The translations under genes were made by a program, and so were the position numbers. Below, one piece after another: positions 1 to 12,799 of a DNA stretch of 64,000 bases; the stretch's first letter is position 1, and every line of letters begins with the position of its first letter. A model generated the notes under the pieces. It had not been told where the DNA came from and did no database searches. It was given only the letters and a program-made list of their open reading frames with translations. The stretch lies in the NCBI RefSeq assembly GCF_910591885.1, contig NW_025963562.1, positions 1,426,001-1,490,000 of the forward strand, in the 5' to 3' direction. The DNA comes from Bombus terrestris. Taxonomy: Eukaryota > Arthropoda > Insecta > Hymenoptera > Apidae.

Positions 1-519
1 GCAATATAACGTTATAGGTCTTATAGTGATGGCATATAACGTTATACATTATAACGTAATAGTATATAACGTTTTACGTCGTAACGTAATAGTATATAAC
101 GTTATACGTCATAACGTAATAGTATATAACGTTATAGGTCATATAGTGGTGCAATATAACGTTATAGGTCTCACAGTGATGGAATATAACGTTATACATT
201 ATAACGTAATAGTATATAACGTTATACGTCATATAGTGGTACAATATAACGTTATAGGTCCTATAGTGATGGAATATAACGTTATACATTATACCGTAAT
301 AGTATATAACGTTATACGTCATAACGTAATAGTATATAACGTTATACCTCATATTGTGATGCGATATAACTTTATACGATATAACATAATTGTATATAAC
401 GTGATACGTCATATAGTGGTGCAATATATCGTTATACGTCATATAGTGATGCGATATAACGTTATAGGTCCTATAGTGATGGAATATAACGTTATAGTAT
501 AAAACGTAATAATACATAA
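1..519 (+). repeat. Partial HOR segment entering the window
   Basis: This stretch aligns with 2102-2620 at a constant offset of 2101 bp and with the same order of monomer variants, including TTTTACGTCGTAACG and the GGTCTCACAGTGATGG monomer. It differs by scattered single bases (for example GTTATAGG here against GTCATAGG at 2113). It is therefore the end of a further copy of the region 1 family lying mostly upstream of the window. The alignment continues to about 570, so the left end of the next unit is approximate. Confidence 0.8.
95..124 (+). repeat. Reference example of the commonest 30-bp monomer
   Basis: Bases 95-106 are the palindrome TATAACGTTATA and 107-124 are CGTCATAACGTAATAGTA. The two 15-bp halves can be aligned on a shared ATAACGT-ATA core, so the monomer may itself have arisen from a 15-bp duplication followed by divergence. 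This form holds three CpG sites among only four C and four G. Read in phase with the palindrome, the plus strand gives YNVIRHNVIV and the minus strand gives YYYVMTYNVI. Both contain YNVI because the palindrome is codon-phased on both strands. Confidence 0.95.
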
Positions 520-754
520 CGTTATACGTCATAACGTAATAGTATATAACGTTATACGTCATATAGTGGTGCAATATAACGTTATAGGCCTTATAGTGAT
601 GGAATATAACGTTATACATTATAACGTAATAGTATATAACGTTATACGTCATAACGTAATAGTATATAACGTTATAGGCCTTATAGTGATGGAATATAAC
701 GTTATACATTATAACGTAATAGTATATAACGTTATACGTAATAACGTAATAGTA

Positions 755-785
755 TATAACGTTATACGTCATATAGTGGTTGCAA
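755..785 (+). repeat. 31-bp monomer variant with an extra T (GTGGTTGCAA)
   Basis: This monomer ends GTGGTTGCAA where the normal form ends GTGGTGCAA, so it is one base longer. The form recurs near 1078, 2668, 2911, 2999 and 4021, and again in most later HOR units (for example near 32238, 36411, 41501, 46921, 59531 and 62941). Each copy shifts the reading phase by +1, and plus-strand frames end at it in VVAI and a stop. Six copies per 4114-bp unit, minus two 29-bp monomers, account for that unit being 137 monomers plus 4 bp. Confidence 0.9.
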
Positions 786-1400
786 TATAACGTTATATGT
801 CCTATAGTGATGGAATATAACGTTATACATTATAACGTAATAGTATATAACGTTATACGTTATAACCTAATAGTATATAACGTTATACGTCATAACGTAA
901 TAGTATATAACGTTGTACGTCATATAGTGGTGCAATATAACGTTATAGGTCCTATAGTGATGGAATATAACGTTATACATTATAACGTAATAGTATATAA
1001 CGTTATACGTCATAACGTAATAGTACATAACGTTATTCGTCATTACGTAATAGTATATAACGTTATACGTCATATGGTGGTTGCAATATAACGTTATAGG
1101 TCCTATAGTGGTGGAATATAACGTTATACATTATAACGTAATAGTATATAACGTTATACGTTATAACGTAATAGTATATAACGTTATACGTTATAACGTA
1201 ATAGTATATAACGTTATACGTCGTATAGTGATGCAATATATCGTTATACGTCATATAGTGATGCAATATAATGTTATACCTCATATTGTGAAGCGATATA
1301 ATTTTATACGTTATAACATAATTGTATACAACGCGATACGTCATAACGTAATAGTATATAATGTTATACGTCATACAGTGATGCAATATATCGTTATACG

Positions 1401-1420
1401 ACCGAAAGAGAGGCAATAAA
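1401..1420 (+). repeat. Purine-rich landmark monomer (first of 29 copies found)
   Basis: The normal 13-bp segment TCATATAGTGATG is replaced, without length change, by ACCGAAAGAGAGG, and the next palindrome becomes CAATAAAACG. It is the only strongly non-consensus segment in the array. The ACC begins at 1401, 5515, 9538, 15998, 17017, 18639, 20588, 21607, 23169, 24969, 28989, 33280, 33850, 34297, 36965, 39088, 40410, 42058, 44181, 45502, 47182, 47992, 51668, 52741, 55951, 56491, 60089, 62662 and 63203. Two copies (34297 and 56491) read ACAG instead of ACCG. All are on the plus strand. It contains AATAAA (1415-1420). Its spacing tracks the HORs exactly, for example 4114, 4590, 4530, 5093 and 810 bp. 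Confidence 0.92.
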
Positions 1421-1626
1421 ACGTTATACGTCATATAGTGATGCGATATAACGTTATACGTCATAACGTAACAGTATATAACGTTATACGTAATAACGTA
1501 ATAGTATACAACGCTATACGTCATATAGTGGTGCACTATAACGTTATAGGTCCTACAGTGATGGGATATAACGTTATACGTCATATAGTGGTGCATTATA
1601 ACTTTAAAAGTTATAACGTAATACTA

Positions 1627-1656
1627 TAAAACATCGTACGTCATATAGTGATGCGA
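1627..1656 (+). repeat. TAAAACATCG monomer (stop-bearing, palindrome lost)
   Basis: The expected palindrome is replaced by TAAAACATCGTA, followed by the ordinary CGTCATATAGTGATGCGA tail. With the preceding bases it forms TATAAAA at 1625-1631, and it closes the plus-strand frame. This variant is frequent, with several dozen copies (for example near 5745, 9769, 16210, 18118, 20818, 24418, 28468, 34738, 36539, 41632, 47412, 53361, 59661 and 63081). It is nearly always preceded by the AACGTTAAACG monomer, forming a fixed 60-bp pair. A slightly changed form, AACCATCG, occurs near 3131 and 7245. Confidence 0.88.
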
Positions 1657-2016
1657 TATAACGTTAAACGTAATAACGTAATGGTATATAACGCTATACG
1701 TCATATAGTGGTGCACTATAACGTTATAGGTCCTACAGTGATGGAATATAACGTTATACATTATAACGTAATAGTATATAACGTTATACGCCATATAGTG
1801 ATGCAATATATCGTTATACGTCATATAGTGATGCGATATAACGTTATAGGTCCTATAGTGATGGAATATAACGTTATAGTATATAACGCAATAGTACATA
1901 ACGTTATACGTCATAACGTAATAGTATATAACGTTATACGTCATATAGTGGTGCAATATCACTTTAAAGGCCTTATAGTGATGGAATATAACGTTATACA
2001 TTATAACGTAATAGTA

Positions 2017-2045
2017 TATAACGTATACGTCATAACGTAATAGTA
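2017..2045 (+). repeat. 29-bp monomer variant creating the palindrome ACGTATACGT
   Basis: One T is missing after AACG, giving TATAACGTATACGTC. The loss destroys the usual 12-bp palindrome and creates a different perfect 10-bp palindrome, ACGTATACGT, at 2021-2030. Other copies lie near 4632, 6136, 8746, 10159, 15929, 16619, 19260, 20519, 21209, 23790, 25590, 29610, 45972 and 63825. Most follow the same neighbour, the monomer with GATGGAATATAACG then TTATACATT, so they descend from one event carried along by HOR amplification. Confidence 0.88.
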
Positions 2046-4633
2046 TATAACGTTATACGTCATAACGTAATAGTATATAACGTTATACGTCATACAGTGG
2101 TGCAATATAACGTCATAGGTCTTATAGTGATGGCATATAACGTTATACATTATAACGTAACAGTATATAACGTTTTACGTCGTAACGTAATAGTATATAA
2201 CGTTATACGTCATAACGTAATAGTATATAACGTTATAGGTCATATAGTGGTGCAATATAACGTTATAGGTCTCACAGTGATGGAATATAACGTTATACAT
2301 TATAACGTAATAGTATATAACGTTATACGTCATATAGTGGTGCAATATAACGTTATAGGTCCTATAGTGATGGAATATAACGTTATACATTATAACGTAA
2401 TAGTATATAACGTTATACGTCATAACGTAATAGTATATAACGTTATACCTCATATTGTGATGCGATATAACTTTATACGATATAACATAATTGTATATAA
2501 CGTGATACGTCATATAGTGGTGCAATATATCGTTATACGTCATATAGTGATGCGATATAACGTTATAGGTCCTATAGTGATGGAATATAACGTTATAGTA
2601 TAAAACGTAATAATACATAACGTTATACGTCATAACGTAATAGTATATAACGTTATACGTCATATAGTGGTTGCAATATAACGTTATAGGTCCTATAGTG
2701 ATGGAATATAACGTTATACATTATAACGTAATAGTATATAACGTTATACGTCATAACGTAATAGTATATAACGTTATACGTCATAACGTAATAGTACATA
2801 ACGTTATACGTCATAACGTAATAGTATATAACGTTATACGCCATAACGTAATAGTATATAACGTTATACGTAATAACGTAATAGTATATAACGTTATACG
2901 TCATATAGTGGTTGCAATATAACGTTATACGCCATAACGTAATAGTATATAACGTTATACGTAATAACGTAATAGTATATAACGTTATACGTCATATAGT
3001 GGTTGCAATATAACGTTGTAGGTCCTATAGTGATGGAATATAACGTTATACATTATAACGTAATAATATATAACGTTATGCATCATATAGTAATGCAACA
3101 TAACGCTAAACGTTATAACGTAATAGTATAAACCATCGTACGTCATATAGTGATGCGATATAACGTTATAGGTCCTATAGTGATGGAATATAACGTTATA
3201 CATTATAACGTAATAGTATATAACGTTATACGTCATAACGTAATATTATATACCGTTAGACGTCATACAGTGGTGCAATATAACGTTATAGGCCTTATAA
3301 TGATGGAATATAACGTTATACATTATAACGTAATAGTATATAACGTTATACGTCATAACGTAATAGTATATAACGTTATACGTCATAACGTAATAGTATA
3401 TAACGTTATAGGCCTTATAGTGATGGAATATAACGTTATACATTATAACGTAATAGTATATAACGTTATACGTCATAACGTAATAGTACATAAAGTTATA
3501 CGTCATAACGTAATACTATATAACGTTATACGTCATATAGATGTGCAATATAACGTTATAGGCCTTATAGTGATGGAATATAACGATATACATTATAACG
3601 TAATAGTATATAACGTTATACGTCATAACGTAATAGTATATAACGTTATAGGCCTTATAGTCGTGGAATATAACGTTATACATTATAACGTAATAGTATA
3701 TAACGTTATACGTCATAACGTAATAGTATATAACGTTATAGGCCTTATAGTCGTGGAATATAACGTTATACGTCATAACGTAATAGTATATAACGTTATA
3801 CCTCATATTGTGATGCGATATAACTTTATACGATATAACATAATTGTATATAACGTGATACGTCATATAGTGGTGCAATATATCGTTATACGTCATATAG
3901 TGATGCGATATAACGTTATAGGTCCTATAGTGATGGAATATAACGTTATAGTATAAAACGTAATAATACATAACGTTATACGTCATAACGTAATAGTATA
4001 TAACGTTATACGTCATATAGTGGTTGCAATATAACGTTATAGGTCCTATAGTGATGGAATATAACGTTATACATTATAACGTAATAGTACATAACGTTAT
4101 ACGTCATAACGTAATAGTACATAACGTTATACGTCATAACGTAATAGTATATAACGTTATACGCCATAACGTAATAGTATATAACGTTATACGTAATAAC
4201 GTAATAGTATATAACGTTATACGTCGTATAGTGATGCAATATATCGTTATACGTCATATAGTGATGCGATATAACGTTAAACGTAATAACGTAATGGTAT
4301 ATAACGCTATACGTCATATAGTGGTGCACTATAACGTTATAGGTCCTACAGTGATGGAATATAACGTTATACATTATAACGTAATAGTATATAACGTTAT
4401 ACGCCATATAGTGATGCAATATATCGTTATACGTCATATAGTGATGCGATATAACGTTATAGGTCCTATAGTGATGGAATATAACGTTATAGTATATAAC
4501 GCAATAGTACATAACGTTATACGTCATAACGTAATAGTATATAACGTTATACGTCATATAGTGGTGCAATATCACGTTAAAGGCCTTATAGTGATGGAAT
4601 ATAACGTTATACATTATAACGTAATAGTATATA

Positions 4634-7600
4634 ACGTATACGTCATAACGTAATAGTATATAACGTTATACGTCATATAGTGGTGCAATATAACGTTATA
4701 GGCCTTATAGTGATGGAATATAACGTTATACATTATAACGTAATAGTATATAACGTTATACGTCATAACGTAATAGTATATAACGTTATAGGCCTTATAG
4801 TGATGGAATATAACGTTATACATTATAACGTAATAGTATATAACGTTATACGTAATAACGTAATAGTATATAACGTTATACGTCATATAGTGGTTGCAAT
4901 ATAACGTTATATGTCCTATAGTGATGGAATATAACGTTATACATTATAACGTAATAGTATATAACGTTATACGTTATAACCTAATAGTATATAACGTTAT
5001 ACGTCATAACGTAATAGTATATAACGTTGTACGTCATATAGTGGTGCAATATAACGTTATAGGTCCTATAGTGATGGAATATAACGTTATACATTATAAC
5101 GTAATAGTATATAACGTTATACGTCATAACGTAATAGTACATAACGTTATTCGTCATTACGTAATAGTATATAACGTTATACGTCATATGGTGGTTGCAA
5201 TATAACGTTATAGGTCCTATAGTGGTGGAATATAACGTTATACATTATAACGTAATAGTATATAACGTTATACGTTATAACGTAATAGTATATAACGTTA
5301 TACGTTATAACGTAATAGTATATAACGTTATACGTCGTATAGTGATGCAATATATCGTTATACGTCATATAGTGATGCAATATAATGTTATACCTCATAT
5401 TGTGAAGCGATATAATTTTATACGTTATAACATAATTGTATACAACGCGATACGTCATAACGTAATAGTATATAATGTTATACGTCATACAGTGATGCAA
5501 TATATCGTTATACGACCGAAAGAGAGGCAATAAAACGTTATACGTCATATAGTGATGCGATATAACGTTATACGTCATAACGTAACAGTATATAACGTTA
5601 TACGTAATAACGTAATAGTATACAACGCTATACGTCATATAGTGGTGCACTATAACGTTATAGGTCCTACAGTGATGGGATATAACGTTATACGTCATAT
5701 AGTGGTGCATTATAACTTTAAAAGTTATAACGTAATACTATAAAACATCGTACGTCATATAGTGATGCGATATAACGTTAAACGTAATAACGTAATGGTA
5801 TATAACGCTATACGTCATATAGTGGTGCACTATAACGTTATAGGTCCTACAGTGATGGAATATAACGTTATACATTATAACGTAATAGTATATAACGTTA
5901 TACGCCATATAGTGATGCAATATATCGTTATACGTCATATAGTGATGCGATATAACGTTATAGGTCCTATAGTGATGGAATATAACGTTATAGTATATAA
6001 CGCAATAGTACATAACGTTATACGTCATAACGTAATAGTATATAACGTTATACGTCATATAGTGGTGCAATATCACTTTAAAGGCCTTATAGTGATGGAA
6101 TATAACGTTATACATTATAACGTAATAGTATATAACGTATACGTCATAACGTAATAGTATATAACGTTATACGTCATAACGTAATAGTATATAACGTTAT
6201 ACGTCATACAGTGGTGCAATATAACGTCATAGGTCTTATAGTGATGGCATATAACGTTATACATTATAACGTAACAGTATATAACGTTTTACGTCGTAAC
6301 GTAATAGTATATAACGTTATACGTCATAACGTAATAGTATATAACGTTATAGGTCATATAGTGGTGCAATATAACGTTATAGGTCTCACAGTGATGGAAT
6401 ATAACGTTATACATTATAACGTAATAGTATATAACGTTATACGTCATATAGTGGTGCAATATAACGTTATAGGTCCTATAGTGATGGAATATAACGTTAT
6501 ACATTATAACGTAATAGTATATAACGTTATACGTCATAACGTAATAGTATATAACGTTATACCTCATATTGTGATGCGATATAACTTTATACGATATAAC
6601 ATAATTGTATATAACGTGATACGTCATATAGTGGTGCAATATATCGTTATACGTCATATAGTGATGCGATATAACGTTATAGGTCCTATAGTGATGGAAT
6701 ATAACGTTATAGTATAAAACGTAATAATACATAACGTTATACGTCATAACGTAATAGTATATAACGTTATACGTCATATAGTGGTTGCAATATAACGTTA
6801 TAGGTCCTATAGTGATGGAATATAACGTTATACATTATAACGTAATAGTATATAACGTTATACGCCATAACGTAATAGTATATAACGTTATACGTCATAA
6901 CGTAATAGTACATAACGTTATACGTCATAACGTAATAGTATATAACGTTATACGCCATAACGTAATAGTATATAACGTTATACGTAATAACGTAATAGTA
7001 TATAACGTTATACGTCATATAGTGGTTGCAATATAACGTTATACGCCATAACGTAATAGTATATAACGTTATACGTAATAACGTAATAGTATATAACGTT
7101 ATACGTCATATAGTGGTTGCAATATAACGTTGTAGGTCCTATAGTGATGGAATATAACGTTATACATTATAACGTAATAATATATAACGTTATGCATCAT
7201 ATAGTAATGCAACATAACGCTAAACGTTATAACGTAATAGTATAAACCATCGTACGTCATATAGTGATGCGATATAACGTTATAGGTCCTATAGTGATGG
7301 AATATAACGTTATACATTATAACGTAATAGTATATAACGTTATACGTCATAACGTAATATTATATACCGTTAGACGTCATACAGTGGTGCAATATAACGT
7401 TATAGGCCTTATAATGATGGAATATAACGTTATACATTATAACGTAATAGTATATAACGTTATACGTCATAACGTAATAGTATATAACGTTATACGTCAT
7501 AACGTAATAGTATATAACGTTATAGGCCTTATAGTGATGGAATATAACGTTATACATTATAACGTAATAGTATATAACGTTATACGTCATAACGTAATAG

Positions 7601-8747
7601 TACATAAAGTTATACGTCATAACGTAATACTATATAACGTTATACGTCATATAGATGTGCAATATAACGTTATAGGCCTTATAGTGATGGAATATAACGA
7701 TATACATTATAACGTAATAGTATATAACGTTATACGTCATAACGTAATAGTATATAACGTTATAGGCCTTATAGTCGTGGAATATAACGTTATACATTAT
7801 AACGTAATAGTATATAACGTTATACGTCATAACGTAATAGTATATAACGTTATAGGCCTTATAGTCGTGGAATATAACGTTATACGTCATAACGTAATAG
7901 TATATAACGTTATACCTCATATTGTGATGCGATATAACTTTATACGATATAACATAATTGTATATAACGTGATACGTCATATAGTGGTGCAATATATCGT
8001 TATACGTCATATAGTGATGCGATATAACGTTATAGGTCCTATAGTGATGGAATATAACGTTATAGTATAAAACGTAATAATACATAACGTTATACGTCAT
8101 AACGTAATAGTATATAACGTTATACGTCATATAGTGGTTGCAATATAACGTTATAGGTCCTATAGTGATGGAATATAACGTTATACATTATAACGTAATA
8201 GTACATAACGTTATACGTCATAACGTAATAGTACATAACGTTATACGTCATAACGTAATAGTATATAACGTTATACGCCATAACGTAATAGTATATAACG
8301 TTATACGTAATAACGTAATAGTATATAACGTTATACGTCATATAGTGATGCAATATATCGTTATACGTCATATAGTGATGCGATATAACGTTAAACGTAA
8401 TAACGTAATGGTATATAACGCTATACGTCATATAGTGGTGCACTATAACGTTATAGGTCCTACAGTGATGGAATATAACGTTATACATTATAACGTAATA
8501 GTATATAACGTTATACGCCATATAGTGATGCAATATATCGTTATACGTCATATAGTGATGCGATATAACGTTATAGGTCCTATAGTGATGGAATATAACG
8601 TTATAGTATATAACGCAATAGTACATAACGTTATACGTCATAACGTAATAGTATATAACGTTATACGTCATATAGTGGTGCAATATCACGTTAAAGGCCT
8701 TATAGTGATGGAATATAACGTTATACATTATAACGTAATAGTATATA
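4634..8747 (+). repeat. 4114-bp higher-order repeat, copy 2
   Basis: Head-to-tail second copy of the preceding unit with the same monomer order throughout. It ends at the 29-bp monomer near 8746, after which the sequence departs from the pattern, so this family has two full copies in a row. The near identity indicates a recent duplication or strong recent homogenisation. An assembly duplication would look the same and cannot be excluded from sequence alone. Confidence 0.88.
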
Positions 8748-10690
8748 ACGTATACGTCATAACGTAATAGTATATAACGTTATACGTCATACAGTGGTGC
8801 AATATAACGTTATAGGTCTTATAGTGATGGCATATAACGTTATACATTATAACGTAATAGTATATAACGTTTTACGTCGTAACGTAATAGTATATAACGT
8901 TATACGTCATAACGTAATAGTATATAACGTTATAGGTCATATAGTGGTGCAATATAACGTTATAGGTCTTATAGTGATGGCATATAACGTTATACATTAT
9001 AACGTAATAGTATATAACGTTATACGTCATATAGTGGTGCAATATAACGTTATAGGTCCTATAGTGATGGAATATAACGTTATACATTATAACGTAATAG
9101 TATATAACGTTATACGTCATAACGTAATAGTATATAACGTTATAGGCCTTATAGTGATGGAATATAACGTTATACATTATAACGTAATAGTATATAACGT
9201 TATACGTAATAACGTAATAGTATATAACGTTATACGTCATATAGTGGTTGCAATATAACGTTATAGGTCCTATAGTGATGGAATATAACGTTATACATTA
9301 TAACGTAATAGTATATAACGTTATACGTTATAACGTAATAGTATATATCGTTATACGTCGTATAGTGATGCAATATATCGTTATACGTCATATAGTGATG
9401 CAATATAATGTTATACCTCATATTGTGATGCGATATAGTTTTATACGTCATAACATAATTGTATACAACGCGATACGTCATAACGTAATGGTATATAGTG
9501 TTATACGTCATACAGTGATGCAATATATCTTTATACGACCGAAAGAGAGGCAATAAAACGTTATACGTCATATAGTGATGCGATATAACGTTATACGTCA
9601 TAACGTAACAGAATATAACGTTATACGTAATAACGTAATAGTATACAACGCAATACGTCATATAGTGGTGCACTATAACGTTATAGGTCCTACAGTGATG
9701 GGATATAACGTTATACGTCATATAGTGGTGCATTATAACGTTAAACGTTATAACGTAATACTATAAAACATCGTACGTCATATAGTGATGCGATATAACG
9801 TTAAACGTAATAACGTAATGGTATATAACGCTATACGTCATATAGAGGTGCACTATAACGTTATAGGTCCTACAGTGATGGAATATAACGTTATACATTA
9901 TAACGTAATAGTATATAACGTTATACGCCATATAGTGATGCAATATATCGTTATACGTCATATAGTGATGCGATATAACGTTATAGGTCCTATAGTGATG
10001 GAATATAACGTTATAGTATATAACACAATAGTACATAACGTTATACGTCATAACGTAATAGTATATAACGTTATACGTCATATAGTGGTGCAATATCACG
10101 TTAAAGGCCTTATAGTGATGGAATATAACGTTATACATTATAACGTAATAGTATATAACGTATACGTCATAACGTAATAGTATATAACGTTATACGTCAT
10201 AACGTAATAGTATATAACGTTATACGTCATACAGTGGTGCAATATAACGTTATAGGTCTTATAGTGATGGCATATAACGTTATACATTATAACGTAATAG
10301 TATATAACGTTTTACGTCGTAACGTAATAATATATAACGTTATACGTCATAACGTAATAGTATATAACGTTATACCTCATATTGTGATGCGATATAACTT
10401 TATACGATATAACATAATTGTATATAACGTGATACGTCATATAGTGGTGCAATATATCGTTATACGTCATATAGTGATGCGATATAACGTTATAGGTCCT
10501 ATAGTGATGGAATATAACGTTATAGTATAAAACGTAATAATACATAACGTTATACGTCATAACGTAATAGTATATAACGTTATACTTCATATAGTGGTGC
10601 AATATAACGTTATAGGCCTTATAGTGATGGAATATAACGTTATACATTATAACGTAATAGTATATAACGTTATACGTCATATAGTGGTTG
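8748..10690 (+). repeat. Diverged, shortened third relative of the 4114-bp unit
   Basis: The order of variants follows copy 2, but with internal losses and more substitutions. About 9250-9400 aligns with 5195 onward at an offset near 4053. About 9540-10300 aligns at 4023 (landmark at 9538 against 5515; 9785 against 5762). From about 10360 it skips ahead to sequence like 6547-6780. Private changes include TATATCGTTATACGTCG at 9344-9360 and ATATAGTTTTATACG near 9434. The unit is therefore older or less homogenised than copies 1 and 2. Confidence 0.78.
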
Positions 10691-10700
10691 CAATATAACG

Positions 10701-11000
10701 TTATAGGTCCTATAGTGATGGAATAGAACGTTATACATTATAACGTAATAATATATAACGTTATGCATCATACAGTAATGCAACATAACGCTAAACGTTA
10801 TAACGTAATAGTATAAAACATCGTACGTCATATAGTGATGCGATATAACGTTATAGGTCCTATAGTGATGGAATAGAACGTTATACATTATAACGTAATA
10901 ATATATAACGTTATGCATCATATAGTAATGCAACATAACGCTAAACGTTATAACGTAATAGTATAAAACATCGTACGTCATATAGTGATGCGATATAACG
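10701..11000 (+). repeat. 150-bp tandem duplication
   Basis: Two successive 150-bp units start with TTATAGGTCCTATAGTGATG at 10701 and 10851, and a third begins at 11001 but diverges after about 50 bp. Each holds the AATAGAACG monomer, the TTATGCATCATA monomer, the CTAAACG monomer and the TAAAACATCG monomer. The two units differ at few positions, for example CATACAGTAATG near 10770 against CATATAGTAATG near 10920. Single versions of this five-monomer block occur near 3011, 12801 and 14561. Confidence 0.85.
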
Positions 11001-12799
11001 TTATAGGTCCTATAGTGATGGAATATAACGTAATACATTATAACGTAATGGTATATAACGTTATACGTCATAACGTAATATTATATACCGTTATACGTCA
11101 TACAGTGGTGCAATATAACGTTATAGGACTTATAATGATGGAATATAACGTTATACATTATAACGTAATAGTATATAACGTTATACGTCATAACGTAATA
11201 GTATATAACGTTATACGTCATAACGTAATAGTATATAACGTTATAGGCCTTATAGTGATGGAATATAACGATATACATTATAACGTAATAGTATATAACG
11301 TTATACGTCATAACGTAATAGTACATAAAGTTATACGTCATAACGTAATAGTATATAACGTTATACGTCATATAGATGTGCAATATAACGTTATAGGCCT
11401 TATAGTGATGGAATATAACGATATACATTATAACGTAATAGTATATAACGTTATACGTCATAACGTAATAGTATATAACGTTATAGGCCTTATAGTGATG
11501 GAATATAACGTTATACATTATAACGTAATAGTATATAACGTTATACGTCATAACGTAATAGTACATAACGTTATACGTCATAACGTAATAGTACATAACG
11601 TTATACGTCATAACGTAATAGTATATAACGTTATACGCCATAACGTAATAGTATATAACGTTATACGTAATAACGTAATAGTATATAACGTTATACGTCA
11701 TATAGTGGTTGCAATATAACGTTATACGCCATAACGTAATAGTATATAACGTTATACGTAATAACGTAATAGTATATAACGTTATACGTCATATAGTGGT
11801 TGCAATATAACGTTATAGGTCCTATAGTGATGGAATATAACGTTATACATTATAACGTAATAGTATATAACGTTATACGTTATAACGTAATAGTATATAA
11901 CGTTATACGTCGTATAGTGATGCAATATATCGTTATACGTCATATAGTGATGCGATATAACGTTATAGGTCCTATAGTGATGGAATATAACGTTATAGTA
12001 TAAAACGTAATAATACATAACGTTATACGTCATAACGTAATAGTATATAACGTTATACGTCATATAGTGGTGGAATATAACGTTATAGGCCTTATAGTGA
12101 TGGAATATAACGTTATACATTATAACGTAATAGTATATAACGTTATACGTCATAACGTAATAGTACATAACGTTATACGTCATAACGTAATAGTATATAA
12201 CGTTGTACGTCATATAGTGGTGCAATATAACGTTATAGGTCCTATAGTGATGGAATATAACGTTATACATTATAACGTAATAGTATATAACGTTATACGT
12301 CATAACGTAATAGTACATAACGTTATACGTCATAACGTAATAGTATATAACGTTATACGTCATATAGTGGTTGCGATATAACGTTATAGGTCCTATAGTG
12401 ATGGAATATAACGTTATAGTATAAAACGTAATAATACATAACGTTATACGTCATAACGTAATAGTATATAACGTTATACGTCATATAGTGGTGCAATATA
12501 ACGTTATAGGTCCTATAGTGATGGAGTATAACGTTATACATTATAACGTAATAGTATATAACGTTATACGTCATAACGTAATAGTACATATCGTTATACG
12601 TCATAACGTAATAGTATATAACGTTATACGTCATATAGTGGTTGCAATATAACGTTATAGGTCCTATAGTGATGGAATATAACGTTATACATTATAACGT
12701 AATAGTATATAACGTTATACGCCATAACGTAATAGTATATAACGTTATACGTAATAACGTAATAGTATATAACGTTATACGTCATATAGTGGTTGCAAT
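10845..12799 (+). repeat. 1955-bp duplication, copy 1
   Basis: Landmarks recur at +1955: the monomer start 10851 and 12806, the frame-opening GATGCGATATAACG at 10985 and 12940, the CATATAGATGTGC monomer near 11370 and 13325, and the 31-bp monomer near 11710 and 13665. The length is not a multiple of 30 because the unit contains several 31-bp monomers. About 11400-11900 also resembles the 3.5-4.2 kb part of the 4114-bp unit, so this duplication was built from region 1 material. Confidence 0.85.

Larger units (their letters stand above)
520..4633 (+). repeat. 4114-bp higher-order repeat, copy 1
   Basis: Every landmark here recurs 4114 bp later: the purine-rich monomer at 1401 and 5515, the 31-bp monomers, the 29-bp monomer at 2017 and 6131, and the TAAAACATCG monomer at 1627 and 5741. 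The length is 137 monomers plus 4 bp, explained by six +1 and two -1 monomers. Comparing the two copies by eye I found only two substitutions: 2751 T against 6865 C, and 4226 G against 8340 A. There may be more that I missed, but identity is clearly very high. Monomers of the CCTTGTAA and GTTTATAAC types found later in the window are absent here. Confidence 0.88.

Noticed and set aside
1401..1420. Purine-rich segment as a ribosome binding site (GAGAGG)
   Set aside because: It is not followed at useful spacing by a non-repeat coding frame; the next frame is the usual periodic one. The setting looks eukaryotic, and the segment simply replaces a normal monomer part.
520..8747. Assembly artefact as the sole explanation of the near-identical 4114-bp pair
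   Set aside because: Not excluded, but two distinguishing bases and different flanks (570 and 8748) are what a true tandem copy would show. Spanning reads are needed, so it is kept as a finding with this caveat.
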